From Perkinsus olseni (lineage: Eukaryota; Perkinsozoa; Perkinsida; Perkinsidae), in assembly GCA_013115135.1 (NCBI GenBank), contig JABANP010000143.1, positions 1-64,000 of the forward strand: DNA of 64,000 nucleotides, written 5' to 3'. Of this stretch, positions 25,982 through 36,556 are shown one piece after another (the first letter of the stretch is position 1; each line of letters begins with the position of its first letter). Below the pieces are notes generated by a model. It ran no database searches and was not told the origin of the DNA. It worked only from the letters and a program-made list of their open reading frames with translations. Both the position numbers and the translations under genes were made by a program.

Positions 25982-26201
25982 TGCAACGACAGCATATGTT
26001 AGGGTTTAATGCCCACGGGTCTCCCAATACTCACTTTAACCCCTCACAGCGCTGCCTTGATTTATTTCTGTGTACGTTACTGTATCGGTGCATTCTGAGT
26101 ATCGCAATTGGATACTAATAGTATCATACTATTTCCTTCCAATTAGCTATTCTTGGGTTCGTGTCCGGAGATTGCCATTTGGGTCCTCAGCGGCTCCCCC
26201 T

Positions 26202-27978
26202 ATGGAGATCATGTCCCTGATGTCCCTTAATACAGCGAAGCTACTAGCAATTCTAGCAGCTGTATTGGTGGCATTGGCAGGTCTATGGGCGGCGAAGGAG
26301 GTACTATGGGGATCCTGTGGAGGGGCGAGCTGATCTGAATATAGCCCCTATTGATCTGCGCCGATTCTGCGCTTCTTCGCTGGAGGACCACGCGTTGCAT
26401 CTCGAAGTCCTTGCTATTTAGATAGGGAAGATCAAAAAGCCTCTCTTGTTCTCGGTCTCTCAAGCCTTCACTGCCGGGGTCCTGTTCGCTGCTGGTCTAT
26501 GCCATATGCTGCCTGACGCTGTTGGAGACCTCGTAGAGGCCTACGTAGATTATCAACCGCAATTCGGTAATATTGCTCAACCTTCATTGGACGCCATCCT
26601 ACTCAAGGCCGTAGGTGCCCTCCTTGCATGCACATCAGCCGCAGTGGCATTCCTGCTCTTACTCTCTATTGAGGAGATAGTATCAGCTCTACTGCCAGCA
26701 AGCACAGCAGTGCCACACTCGGACGCTGCTTGTGTGACGTACAAGGCTCAGTTCTCTATCCTACCGAGGTTAGTAGTCGGGCGTAGCTCGATGAGCGGCG
26801 TAGTACCGATCCAACCTTTAGGAAGGAGCTTGTTGGTCCTCATGGTTGCTGCGAGGGGGGCGATCCTGACAGCTGTTGCGAGGTATTTCAAGGCCTTTGG
26901 TAGGCCGAGTATTACTGTTAGTCTTGGCAGGCGATCGATAATCGGAATGCACAGGAGAAGGACGGTCTTGTAGATCCCCTACTACCGCGGTACCACAATG
27001 AGTGCTGCCCTGTACACGAGCATGACCACGTCCATCACCACAGTCACAGCATCAACCAAGCTGATATCGAACGTAAGGGAAGAAAACCTTGCCTCTCTGT
27101 ATTCGAACGATGTCTTATCCGTGCTCATAACCCTGTCAGAGATCGATTCAGTCCACCATCGTGATGTTGAAACTGGGGACAGTAAGCTTGCGGCGGAAGG
27201 CCCGAATGAGGCCATCAAGCATATCCTAGGACACCATCATCACCACCATCCATATCACGTGCAACTCAAACATACACCGCAAAAGGCTGGGCCGTGCGCG
27301 GAGATCGGTGCAATAACACTTTTCATTGCGCTAAGGTGATACTGGTAGAATCGCGCGGCGGACGCATCGCCGTCACTTTCACCTTTTCAGCTTCCATTCG
27401 GTCATGGAGGGTTTGGGTATCGGATCCGGCGACGCATTCCTGGGAGGTCGTCCCTGTCCTAACTGCCATTCTAGCTCATAAGGTCAGTCGCTCCTGTTTC
27501 CTTTCATCTCCTTTTTCATCCGCTTCCTCGATACTTCAGGCTTTAGCGGCATTCGCATTGGGATGCAGTTTAGTTGAGTCCGCAATCTCAGAAAGGCGGT
27601 ACATAGTACTCAGCTTGATTTTCGCCGCCGGTGAGGCTGGAAATCTCCTCTCTCCTAGTCGATCCTCCGGTCCCTGGGCTCAGGTACACCAGTGGGTGCT
27701 CTCTTCGGTGATATCGGAGTGTCCTCTGGGGGTAGCATGCACACAGCGGCTGTCTTCAGCGCCGTGTGCAAGGCATTAGCATCCGGAACCTTTCTGCAAG
27801 TAGGCCGTTGCGGTGCCTTCAATTCTGATTTTCATCATGACGTTCGCCTACCCTGTTGCAGGTGAGCTCGATGGAGATAATACCTCAAGTCTTTGCCTCT
27901 GCTGAGGGTCGCTTTAGCAAGCTTACTGCAGTCCTGGTGGGCTTTGGGGCGATGGCCGTTCTAGCTCTGTGGATCTAG
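26202..27978 (+). CDS. ZIP-family metal transporter (one-base frame break)
   Basis: A ZIP (SLC39) divalent-metal importer expected to move zinc or iron into the cytosol. About eight exons: 26202-26300, 26422-about 26799 (end uncertain), 26931-27072, 27140-27335, 27391-27482, 27540-27630, 27684-27799 and 27862-27978. Motifs follow family order: helix 2 AGVLFAAGLCHMLPDA; a long His-rich cytoplasmic loop (H-E-H-D-H-V-H-H-H-S-H, and later six consecutive His near 27231-27250); helix 4 SFHSVMEGLGIG; helix 5 TAILAHK; a GTPVGALFG helix; and EIIPQVF near the end. Metal ligands of helices 4 and 5 (His, Glu and His) are present. Between helix 4 and helix 5, within about 27424-27442, exactly one surplus base is needed to join the frames. 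Identification is strong; the exon 2 end and intactness are uncertain. Confidence 0.87.
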
Positions 27979-28124
27979 AAGGCACTGGGCAGCCGGGCAG
28001 CCCTTGCTTCGTGCCTTCCTGTCAACGCTTAACCATTTACTAAGTCTTTCACACTGTGGAGATTTGCGTTCGTGGTGACTCAGTTCTACTAGGCCTTTTT
28101 TTGCAGATCCATGCTGACATAAGT

Positions 28125-28897
28125 ATGTCCAATACCCGATCCCCTTTTCTCACCGATTCTTCCTTACCGTGCACCACCCGCAAGTCGGACTCGTCACCTA
28201 TGGGAGCGGAACTTGACGAGAAGGAACCGTCAGATCGAGCCTTAGGCGGAGCGGTGGCAGGTTCAATAGCAGCCAAGTGCGCGGTTGCTAGGGATGCCAT
28301 GGAGAAGCTGTGTAGGACGGCAGCGATGTTTTGGTGATCTCTCGTCAACTCAGCTGTCAGATCGGAATGTGAGCGCTCCCATTCGCGAGCTCGACCTCCT
28401 CGCCCTAGCGGAGTCTAAGATGTCCAGCCCCACTGGTCCCGATGCGAACGCTGGCAAGGATTCCCGAGCAACGAGATTCGAGTGCCTCAGACCGGATGGT
28501 GAGCCCCGAACGGCTGCGCATTGAATTCAGGAAGCCTCAGCTCCCTCCTGCAGGTTCTATTCGGATCATCGACTCCTCCGAGTTTAAGACTACCATACTC
28601 GTCAATTCGGACTTGGACGATCAGGAAAAAATCACAATGGGATCAGCGATCAGACTGCCTAGTCTTGGTCTCTCGACCTTGAGTGACAGAAAGGGTCGGT
28701 CGCTTAGCGGAGTATCGACTGCTGTATCGGGTATGGGACTTGGCGAGGAGCCAGCGGAGTTTTTGGCACCTGGGGGTTCCCGACTCCTGCATCGTCGCAC
28801 CAAACGCTTTCACACTGTGGCAGCGGGCTTGGCCAGCGAGGCTCGTGCAGCCGCCGAGACTGTTCGGCAAGAGTCCCGAGAGCTGTTACCATTATGA
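28125..28897 (+). CDS. unknown Ser/Ala-rich protein (one-base frame break)
   Basis: Two exons, 28125-28498 and 28554-28897, around a 55-base GTGAGC...CTGCAG intron in phase 1. A TTTTTTTGCAG acceptor-like site 20 bases before the ATG suggests a 5' untranslated intron. The product would be about 238 residues: an N-terminal Ser-rich acidic part, an Ala-rich helix (GGAVAGSIAAK), a middle region with RIIDSSEFKTTILVNS and a C-terminal Arg/Ala helix (SEARAAAETVRQESREL). The frame of the first part stops after ATG TTT TGG TGA at 28326-28337. The next frame is open and joins perfectly if one base of the TTTT at 28329-28332 is surplus. No family recognised. Confidence 0.55.
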
Positions 28898-29093
28898 TGC
28901 TGCTCATTGTCTTCAGGACGGACAGATTTCGGTGTTCAGATCCTAAGTTTTATATCATATTTTACAACCATCACTTCCGCTGTTTGTAGGACCGTTTTTG
29001 GGGGCTCCACTCCATCATCATCGGTCATTGGGTTATGTTGATGGGTTGGGGTTCCAACGGGCGTTCAGGACGTTGAATTGAATATCTTTTTCT

Positions 29094-29893
29094 ATGGTGA
29101 AGAGGCGAGTGAAGTCCGCCCGTCGGCGGGACAAGAACGTGGATGTTGACTCGATGACGTCGCATGCAAAGGCCGAGTCGACGACGCGAGATGACCAGGA
29201 AAACCTTTCCGGACTGGAAGATCTTCGCGAGAGGTTGGCAGTTCTCCCCACGCACGTGGTAAGAGACTCATAGTCCCGTCTCCACCTAACATCCACTTCT
29301 TTACTCTAGGTGTTTGACTTAGACGACACCGTATGGGAGGGAGATGTCGAGTTTTGTTACGGCCCTCCTTTCAAGTACGACGGCCGGGTTATTTACTCTA
29401 AAGGTGAGCCTCACTGCCTGATCTACGCTATGGAATCTTCTGCTTCTCAGGGTCACCTTCTCTAACTCTGTTTAATGATGTACCCGCTATAATGACGTGG
29501 CTGGTGAGGCACGGGGTGGAAATCGGATACGCCTCGAAGACAGCAGAGCCGCGATGGGCTATGCAAGTCCTCGACCTTATTCATCCCATAATGGGCCAGC
29601 CAGGCCTGTCGTTGAAGAAGGTCTCGGCTGGCGAGGGATGGGGATGGCAGAACAAGCAGAAGCATATGAGAGAGATCAGAGCCTCCACTGGACTGAATTA
29701 CGATGAATGCGTTTTCTTTGATAACATGTACAGCAACTGTGAAGATGTCTCCAAGTTGGGCACCACCTGCGGCTACTGTCCGCGGGGAATGACCAACGAG
29801 GTGTTCATCAACACGATGATCGAGTTTTCCGACAAGATGGCCGGCAGCAGTTCCTCCTCTTCGGACAGCAACGCTTCCTCTGTTATTGGCTAG
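29094..29893 (+). CDS. magnesium-dependent phosphatase 1-like (HAD family)
   Basis: A HAD-superfamily phosphatase of the MDP-1 type, which removes phosphate from phosphotyrosine-like or glycation-derived substrates. Exons 29094-29258, 29310-29403 and 29451-29893 join in phases 0 and 1 and give about 233 residues. Motif I is VFDLDDTVWEGDVEF, starting exactly at exon 2, with the nucleophile and acid aspartates (DLDDT). Motif II lies in GVEIGYASKTAEP, motif III Lys in SLKKVSAGEGWGW and the terminal Asp pair region in CVFFDNMYSNCEDV. The family usually has about 165 residues; here a basic N-terminal extension of about 55 residues and a Ser-rich tail (SSSSSSDSNASS) are added. Frame intact. Cytosolic location likely. 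Confidence 0.85.
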
Positions 29894-30086
29894 ATCTGCC
29901 CTAGATCCACGTTATTGTATATTACTCCCACGGTGGTGTTGTGTGCTCGAGTGCTTGCATTATCTCAGTCATCTCGCTGTGTTGCGGTTCCGGAGGCTGG
30001 TATCGACGGGTCACGCATACACTGCAGCCACTCATGCACGTTTCAGCTTGTCCCTTTGTTTCGCCACAACGGCTTCCCCGGTATCG

Positions 30087-31094
30087 ATGAGTGCAGAATC
30101 TCTCGCCAAGGTTAAGGCTGAGGAGACTCGAAGACGCAGGACATACTTCCAGTAAGTCACTTCGACTTGCCTAGCTCCCGACACTGGTCAATCGACACCC
30201 TCCGCTGTGCCTGCCTTTCACGCCTCCTTTGTCAGGGCCATGATCGGGCCTCTCCTTGTCTTCACCGTAGCAGCAGTACTCATGCTAAAGCCTTGTGAGT
30301 CAGAGGTCCAGACGTCGACGTCGACGTCGACTCTTCTGCCACTGATAGTCTTTTAGCCCCTGTCGATTGGTTCTACTGGCACCCCTTCCTGATGCTCATT
30401 GGCACGGTACCAGTCGCCACTTCGGCAGTGCTCATCAAGAAAATAGGAGGTATTGCACGTCCGTAGGGCCCTATGGTTTTATCTAGTCGGAGCTCCCTGC
30501 TCCGGGGCAAGGAAACCTCTGGCCTCGTTCCACTCATGCGCGTGAGCTCATGGTCGAGTGTAGTGTTGCTTCAGGCTATTACAATACCAAAACGCACGGT
30601 TTCCTGCTCTTCCTCACATTAACTCTCTTTGTGGGCGGCCTCTACGTCATCTACACGAACAAAGAGATGCATCACAAGAGCCATCTAGTATCCTGGCATT
30701 CTTGGATAGGCGTAACAGCTGCCGGCCTGCTCGTCGGTAGGCAGCATGGTGTCTCCCCGCGTGGTCGAGTCCCTGTCTAGGTGAGGCATGTGGAGGTTTC
30801 TTCGCCCTCGACCCAGACTGCAAGATCAGGACTTCTCCGACGGTGGAGGCTTACATACGCACGTTCCACAAGTGAGCCCTGGGCCAGTCTTCCCTCCTGT
30901 TGATGGAGTCAAACAGGTACGGCGGCAAGGTGACGTTGATGCTGGCATACCTGGCCTGCATCACGGGATGGTACAAGAGGAGCCACTGGATGGTCGAAGG
31001 CTCTGCCTTTGGATTGAACAGTCTTCATTGCACCATCATCTTTACTATACCCCTGCTAGTGTTTGCTTATGTTGCCTTCATTAAGAAGTACTAG
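30087..31094 (+). CDS. cytochrome b561-type transmembrane electron carrier
   Basis: Six exons (30087-30151, 30236-30294, 30357-30449, 30575-30736, 30781-30871, 30917-31094) join in perfect phase to a 215-residue protein. It shows the cytochrome b561 helix pattern with candidate haem histidines in WHPFLMLIG, KTHGFLLF, HLVSWHSWIGV and RTFHK followed by YGGKVTLMLAYLACITGWYK. Members carry ascorbate- or reductase-driven electrons across membranes to reduce ferric iron or monodehydroascorbate, which fits the metal transporter two genes upstream, though no functional link is shown. The short N-terminus is basic (ETRRRRTYFQ), and four to six hydrophobic segments follow. The second intron contains a (GTCGAC)-like repeat at 30312-30331. 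Closest resemblance by layout is to CYB561D-type proteins. Frame intact. Confidence 0.8.
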
Positions 31095-31325
31095 ACTATA
31101 ATATACAGGTCTCGTAATTTTTTGCAACTCATTGAAGCTTTGTGTGACGGGGGTTCATGCACTGATCGATTGTGGGAGATTGGGCCGTTGCTGATGAGGA
31201 ATTTCACCACCGAGACGGAGTTTCCGTTGAAACGTGGGATACCCGAAGCGGGTTCGAGCCTGCGACCGTGCCGCTCCTTGAAGTTCCTGAATGTCTGATG
31301 TGTTTTAGTTCTCACTACGCCCACA

Positions 31326-32399
31326 ATGGACGTGACCTCTCCCTGTCATGGATCCGAATCAGAGGCCTCGAGTACCTCGGAGTACGGCCCGGCCCCTCTC
31401 GTCGGTTACGCCGTGAAGCCTCGCAAAGACCATCTACTTCAACGACGATATTTCCCTAGTAAAATTGGTGGCTCTCCCGCCTGGCTGGATCCAGAACTGC
31501 TGCCATCGGGAGAACTCACTTGTGACTCCTGTGCCAAGCCGATGGCCTTCCTAGCTCAACTCTACTCCCCCGGAGAGAACGACGCCGCCTTTCACCGGAC
31601 CATCTACGTCTTTGCTTGCACCTGCTGCCCAGGGTCTTTCAGAGCGTTGCGGTCACAGTTGCCGAGAGACAACGCCTACTACCCGCCCGTTCCTGCCTCA
31701 GAGGACGACACTACGGTCAGCGACGATCTCATAACTTCAAGGAGCTGCTCTCTGTGTGGCCTACCGCGTGATGTTGCTGAGTGTGATGACCAGGGCGTTC
31801 ACGTGGCCTGCCGGAGGAGACTGGAGAGCCGGTGGAAGTTGAAGGTTGATGAATTCGGTCTGTTCATTGAGGAATGCGACGAGGAGATGACTGACAGCGA
31901 GAGTGATGTCTTGACTTCGGATCTAATTGGAGATGAGGGCCATCTTCTTGAAGAGTACGAGAAGAAGGACGAGGATGAGATCATGGATGACTCAGAGGTG
32001 GAGGCCTTCAATGAGCTTTGCCCGGAAATAGATGCCGACGACCAGGCTCACAAGGAGTTTGAGATCCTCGCCAAGGCTAATCCCGGTCACGTCGTCTACT
32101 ACTGTCGCGGGGGCAAGCCGGTGTGGCTGACTTCTATGGGTAAGGAGCCCGCTGCCCCGACGCAATGCGAACGGTGTGGCGCCCCACGGGAGTTCGAGTT
32201 CCAAATCCAACCACAGCTCGTCTATAAGGCGTCTTGCGACTTCGACTTCGGCGTTGTGGCCGTCTACACTTGCAGCGCTGATTGCGAGATAGAAGGATAT
32301 GCTCGAGAGTTCACGGCCGTGCAGAACGAGCCGGAGGAGTGGGTCGCTTCGAATGGGAAGCAGGAGGTCGTGGAGATCCCTGTGTCATCCAAGCGGTGA
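31326..32399 (+). CDS. PDCD2-like / Tsr4-type protein
   Basis: Single-exon gene of 357 residues in the PDCD2 family, whose members act as dedicated chaperones of ribosomal protein uS5 (Rps2) in 40S biogenesis. The N-terminus carries VGYAVKPRKDHLL and the IGGSPAWLDPELLPSGELTC region typical of the family, followed by Cys pairs (CDSCAKP and CTCCPGSFRAL) and the LCGLPRD element. The C-terminal domain has PTQCERCGAPREFEFQIQP and a final FGVVAVYTC element. A long acidic linker (EEYEKKDEDEIMDDSE, about residues 198-213) separates the halves. The ATG follows a CCCACA context. The frame is intact with no intron. Confidence 0.88.
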   Translation: MDVTSPCHGSESEASSTSEYGPAPLVGYAVKPRKDHLLQRRYFPSKIGGSPAWLDPELLPSGELTCDSCAKPMAFLAQLYSPGENDAAFHRTIYVFACTCCPGSFRALRSQLPRDNAYYPPVPASEDDTTVSDDLITSRSCSLCGLPRDVAECDDQGVHVACRRRLESRWKLKVDEFGLFIEECDEEMTDSESDVLTSDLIGDEGHLLEEYEKKDEDEIMDDSEVEAFNELCPEIDADDQAHKEFEILAKANPGHVVYYCRGGKPVWLTSMGKEPAAPTQCERCGAPREFEFQIQPQLVYKASCDFDFGVVAVYTCSADCEIEGYAREFTAVQNEPEEWVASNGKQEVVEIPVSSKR

Positions 32400-32565
32400 T
32401 CATTGACAGCGATCCATCCATTACCAGCTACGATACGTAAATAGACAACATCATATTGATACCGTTCCTTCGATATATAGTGGTGCTTAGTTGAAGTCAA
32501 TCCAATAGCCTGTTGGGGTGTGAGGGGCGGACAACGGGGCTCTAGTGACAGAGAGCATTTTCCGT

Positions 32566-34431
32566 ATGTCTAGACCGGACGGTGGAGAGTCGGCTCATGT
32601 CTGCACAACAGACGATGGGAATTCAAGTTCAGTACTGGACAAATTGCTAGATGAACAAAGCGAGATAGAGGCTGAGGGGATTCGGTTGGCCGAAGAGGTT
32701 AATGACAAACAAGACGACCATCCCGAGCCCAGGTTAGGCGCGCAATCCGACGGCTCTTAATGCCTGTCGTCAGGCCTAGCCCAGTAGACATAGTGCCACC
32801 GAGTCCGATGGTACAGCTGCCATCACCAGAAGAGACACCGCGAACCGAAACTAGGACGACTCTGGCCAGGGCGGACATGCAGGACTTTCAAAAGTCCCTT
32901 GATGGAGTAAGAGGCTATCATTGAACTCCGCGCTGGCTACCCCGCTGCCTTGGGGAAGTTCTATGGCCCCTGTCGATCTTCTCCCCAGGTCGTTGAGAAA
33001 CTCCGTAGTGCTGCAATGGATGCATTCATGGAATCACGCCAACGTATCACGCGAAGGCATGAGGCAGAGTCGACTGCAGCCAGGCTGCACGCCCAAGCCA
33101 CTGAGTTCAATCTCAAGGAGACTGTCAAAGCGCTCAATGAACAGCTTGAGTGCGCCTCTTACTGCATCGCATTGGCTATCACTACTCTTGAACCTCCTTG
33201 GTAGATGCAGGCTGTGCTTTCGCTTTGGTGTTTCAGTAAAGCGAATGATCGGGTAGCCACCCTCGAGAGGCAAATGAAGGGCGTCCAATTCTTGAACCAC
33301 AAGCAGCAAAAGCGTCAACGCACGAAGCTGTTAATGGCTAGGATGATGGCGCGATGGAAGATATACCATCGACTACAAGTCTTCCTTCTCAGTCGCCCGA
33401 GTCGCGGATCAATCTCTCATGCTCAGGTGGACGAGAAGACCAAGTCGAAGCTCTCGAGAGCGCTTTACAGAACGAAGCTGTCGGGCGAAGTTTTCGTGGC
33501 GTGGCGGATTCGGTCTATGCAAGGAACTGCCGCTCGGAAGCAGGCTGATACGGAGCTAGCGAATGCCACGCAACGAGCCAACGATTCAGCCGCTTGGGAT
33601 GAGGAGAAGTCCTCGCTTCTGGTAAGCACCACTCGCCGGTCGCCATTCATCGGATTATCGTTAGGCCAGGATAGACGACCTCACCGCGGAGCTGGAGAAG
33701 GAGATGCAGACTAAGCGTATGATGCAGGACAACTTGAAGCGTGTCTTCATGCGCGGTGTATGTGCTTTGAACTTCAGAGGCTATGTCCTTGCTGGGTGAG
33801 ATAGCGATCGATTGACGCTGTTATAGTAATGCCATCATTATGATGGACATGCCGAACGGGTTATCGGTCGTCTTCTCAGGTGGGCAACCAGCGGATGAGA
33901 GCGAGGCCGAGGAGCAATTCAATCGCTTCTTCGGCTCCCCATCGGAGGCAACCTTGACGAATCCTGTGGGAGTCGAGACGAGGCCCCAGGTAGCACGTAG
34001 CTTGTCCCTGGCTTCCTAGGGCTCAGCCTCGAACCCAGGACCAGTCGACGGCTAATTTGATGACTCGAGAGACTTTCATGGCTAGCAGTGCCACTATGGC
34101 CGCTGTCGCTGAGGCTGAAGGGACTCGGAAGGAGCACAACGCCCAGAGTTTGCCTTTCGTCAGCTACGACGGGTCAAACGATCGTGAGAAAGCTGTTATG
34201 GTAAGCTCCATCAGTCGACAGCCCGAGCTGCCACCGTAAACGGATGTCTGAGACGCTTCTCACGGCCAGATATCCTCCGCTCCTCCGCCTGCACAGAATA
34301 CCGGAGTACCCACGGCACACTTGGCTGGTGTTCGATCAAGCACCCCTGTTACATCCAGGCGCAAAGACTGGTCTCGTGCCAGCAGCGGTGTCGTCGCCGG
34401 ATCTCGGAGTATAAGAAAGTCTGCCGGATAG
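32566..34431 (+). CDS. POC5-like centriolar coiled-coil protein
   Basis: A multi-exon coiled-coil protein. Recognised exons include 32566-32732, one reaching GTAAGAGGC near 32910, one beginning GTCGTTGAG near 32990, and later ones. They end with a Ser/Arg-rich tail at TAG 34431. Supporting parts: a coiled coil (ALNEQL joined to DKANDRVATLERQ), a basic Trp-containing helix LLMARMMARWKIYH and a second FVAWRIRSM helix, both resembling the Sfi1/POC5 centrin-binding repeats. Near 33737-33780 is LKRVFMRGVCALN, which matches my memory of the conserved POC5 C-terminal element. POC5 is needed for centriole elongation, so this fits a flagellate. The ATG at 32566 is used because the open frame upstream begins with GTG. 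The middle exon boundaries and the identity are less certain than the coding status. Confidence 0.6.
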
Positions 34432-34823
34432 TGATTCGGTTTTGTAATCCGTGCATAATGCTGAAGATATCATAAGCAAGTGTTGCTCGGTGGATGTCGT
34501 GTTTGTCCTTGTCGGTTGGTCTTGCTCTGGGGATCGATCGTGTCACAGTATTCGGATCGCACCTTTATTTGACTGAAAGGCTTTGATAGCGCCCGGTGAC
34601 CGGGCCCCGGTCGAAGACGGTCTGGAGTTTTCCGATTGAACAATCAATCATCAAAGTTCTACAGTTTGACTCTGCAATTTCGAGTCAGGAGCTAAGGGGT
34701 CTCGCGCCTAGGGGTATCGGAACTGGCTGCCCGTCCTACTCTTCTGGGCTTAGACGAGCATACGACCCTTGACTTGGCTAACTCTTGACATGCCGTACAA
34801 GCCATCACAATGACAGCGAGTCT
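34432..34823. other. spacer between POC5-like gene and tRNA array
   Basis: 392 bases at the point where the + strand block ends and the - strand block begins. The right half is a diverged copy of the array spacer (CTCTTCTGGGCTTAGACGAGC near 34739). No gene is seen. Confidence 0.5.
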
Positions 34824-34904
34824 GAGTGCTGTGGGGTTCGAACCCACGCGGACCGTGTCCAGTGGATCTTAAGTCCACCCCCTTAACCACTCGGGCAAAC
34901 ACTC
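34824..34904 (-). tRNA. tRNA-Leu (anticodon UAA), array unit 1
   Basis: 81 bases, read on the - strand. The acceptor arm GAGTGTT pairs with AGCACTC. The D-arm region is GCCCGAGTGGTTAAGG, the anticodon stem is GTGGA/TCCAC with loop CTTAAGA, and a long variable arm typical of class II (Leu/Ser) tRNAs follows. The T-arm contains GGTTCGAACCC (B box). No intron. It reads UUA (and UUG by wobble) codons. Confidence 0.95.
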
Positions 34905-35014
34905 GACGAAACACAATTTGTCTGCGACTGCTTCTGAGTTTAGACGAGGCATATGGCCCTCGACTGGGCTAACTTTTAACATGCTATACAAGCTATCACA
35001 ATGATACTGAATCT

Positions 35015-35095
35015 GAGTGCTGTGGGGTTCGAACCCACGCGGACCGTGTCCAGTGGATCTTGAGTCCACCCCCTTAACCACTCGGGCAAACACTC
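35015..35095 (-). tRNA. tRNA-Leu (anticodon CAA), array unit 2
   Basis: Same 81-base structure as unit 1, but the anticodon loop is CTCAAGA, so the anticodon is CAA and it reads UUG. A single base change separates it from the UAA units around it. No intron, unlike many eukaryotic tRNA-Leu(CAA) genes. Confidence 0.95.
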
Positions 35096-35202
35096 GACGA
35101 ACACAATTTGTCTCCTACTCTTCTGGGTTTAGACGAGCATATGGCCCTTGAATGGGCTAATTTTTAACATGCTATACAAGCTATCACAATGACACCGAAT
35201 CT

Positions 35203-35283
35203 GAGTGCTGTGGGGTTCGAACCCACGCGGACCGTGTCCAATAGATCTTAAGTCCACACCCTTAACCACTCGGGCAAACACTC
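35203..35283 (-). tRNA. tRNA-Leu (anticodon UAA), array unit 3
   Basis: 81 bases. The anticodon stem is GTGGA/TCTAT, pairing through G-U wobbles where units 1 and 5 have TCCAC. The variable arm end also differs (TTGGA). Still foldable, with intact A and B box sequences. Confidence 0.88.
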
Positions 35284-35390
35284 GACGAACACAATTTGTC
35301 TCCTACTCTTCTGAGTTTAGACGAGCATATGGCCCTTGACTGGGCTAACTTTCAACATGCTATACAAGCTATCACAATGATACCGAATCT

Positions 35391-35471
35391 GAGTGCTGTG
35401 GGGTTCGAACCCACGCGGACCGTGTCCAGCGGATCTTAAGTCCACCCCCTTAACCACTCGGGCAAACACTC
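35391..35471 (-). tRNA. tRNA-Leu (anticodon UAA), array unit 4
   Basis: 81 bases with the same fold. The anticodon stem 3' side is TCCGC, giving one T-G wobble pair; otherwise identical to unit 1 over the tRNA. Confidence 0.93.
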
Positions 35472-35578
35472 GACGAACACAATTTGTCTCCTACTCTTCT
35501 GAGTTTAGACGAGCATATGGCCCTTGACTGGGCTAACTTTCAACATGCTATACAAGCTATCACAATGATACCGAATCT

Positions 35579-35659
35579 GAGTGCTGTGGGGTTCGAACCC
35601 ACGCGGACCGTGTCCAGTGGATCTTAAGTCCACCCCCTTAACCACTCGGGCAAACACTC
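35579..35659 (-). tRNA. tRNA-Leu (anticodon UAA), array unit 5
   Basis: 81 bases, by eye identical to unit 1 across the tRNA, inside a 188-bp repeat unit. Confidence 0.95.
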
Positions 35660-35766
35660 GACGAACACAATTTGTCTCCTACTGTTCTGAGTTTAGACGA
35701 GCATATGGCCCTTGACTGGGCTAACTTTTAACATGCTATACAAGCTATCACAATGATACTGAATCT

Positions 35767-35847
35767 GAGTGCTGTGGGGTTCGGACCCACGCGGGCCGTG
35801 TCCAGTGGATATTAAGTCTACCCCCTTAACCACTCGGGCAAACACTC
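35767..35847 (-). tRNA. tRNA-Leu-like (UAA), array unit 6, possibly degenerate
   Basis: Keeps anticodon TAA and length 81, but carries an A-C mismatch in the anticodon stem (GTAGA/TCCAC), loop CTTAATA and an altered B box (GGTCCGAACCC). It may be transcribed weakly or be a pseudogene. Confidence 0.6.
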
Positions 35848-35951
35848 GACGAATTTACCTAGCCTATGCTTGTGGGCTTACGCGAGCGTATGAACCATGG
35901 CTGGACTAACTTTTGACGTGCCATACAAGCGATCGGAATGATAACGAGTCT

Positions 35952-36032
35952 GGGAGCTGCGAGGTTCGAACCTGGGCGGACCGTGCCTAGTAACCCACAA
36001 GTCTACTGTCTTAACCAATCGGGCAAACACTC
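35952..36032 (-). pseudogene. degenerate tRNA-Leu copy, array unit 7
   Basis: Aligned end to end with units 1-6 (81 bases, same 5' GAGTGTTTGCCCGA and a B box GGTTCGAACCT), but the anticodon arm is broken (CTTGTGG loop, unpaired stem) and the acceptor 3' side is changed to AGCTCCC. Confidence 0.75.
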
Positions 36033-36556
36033 TGCGGGTGCCATAAGTCTGCGGTTCAGACCAGCTCAGACGAGCATATGTGTTTAACGCAGGTCGTGGG
36101 CATTAGATCTCAATTCCGCCCTCTTAAGCACTAGAGCATACAAAGATGTGAGCGTTCCGTGCCTCCGATTATAGTGGTCCTACACGAACGTATGGGTTTC
36201 GAACGGAGTAATCCTTCGAGTGGTGTTGAATAGTTGAGCGCTCGACAATGTTGCGGTCTTTGGGATGGTCTCAGGATGGGAGCCCTATTAAGGAACTTGA
36301 TTGAGCCTTAATTACAAGTACAATTAAGTAGAATGGATCACGAATTTGACCCCTCAACTACTCGGGTGAACACTCTGTTACATCAGTTTGCTCTCGGATC
36401 GCCCACACCCAACGGGATGCAACAGGAGGTTCCAGGAACGAATCTCACAGTACGAGAAACCTCACCTGCTGGAACGACAACTAAGTTTTCCCCACCCAAC
36501 CCTCCTGGCAGACTAATGAACTCCATAGTTCCGAGGTAGACAAGAAAATTATAACG
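36033..36556. other. spacer with further decayed tRNA-Leu fragments
   Basis: At about 36060-36145 and 36325-36375, on the - strand, weak remnants of the tRNA-Leu unit remain (TTAAGAGGGCGGAATTGAGA, and GAGTGTTCACCCGAGTAGTT). They lack a complete fold. No protein-coding gene is supported here. Confidence 0.5.

Larger units (their letters stand above)
34730..36032 (-). repeat. tandem array of tRNA-Leu repeat units (about 188 bp)
   Basis: Distances between successive tRNA starts are 191, 188, 188, 188, 188 and 185 bases. The 105-110 base spacer is conserved too: CTCCTACTCTTCTGAG, ACGAGCATATGGCCCTTGA, AACATGCTATACAAGCTATC and ACAATGATACCGAATCT recur in order. The whole unit, not just the tRNA, was therefore amplified in tandem. 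Similarity falls at both ends. Confidence 0.93.

Noticed and set aside
36333..36539. + strand frame next to the tRNA array
   Set aside because: It overlaps a decayed tRNA-Leu fragment and shows no coding features.
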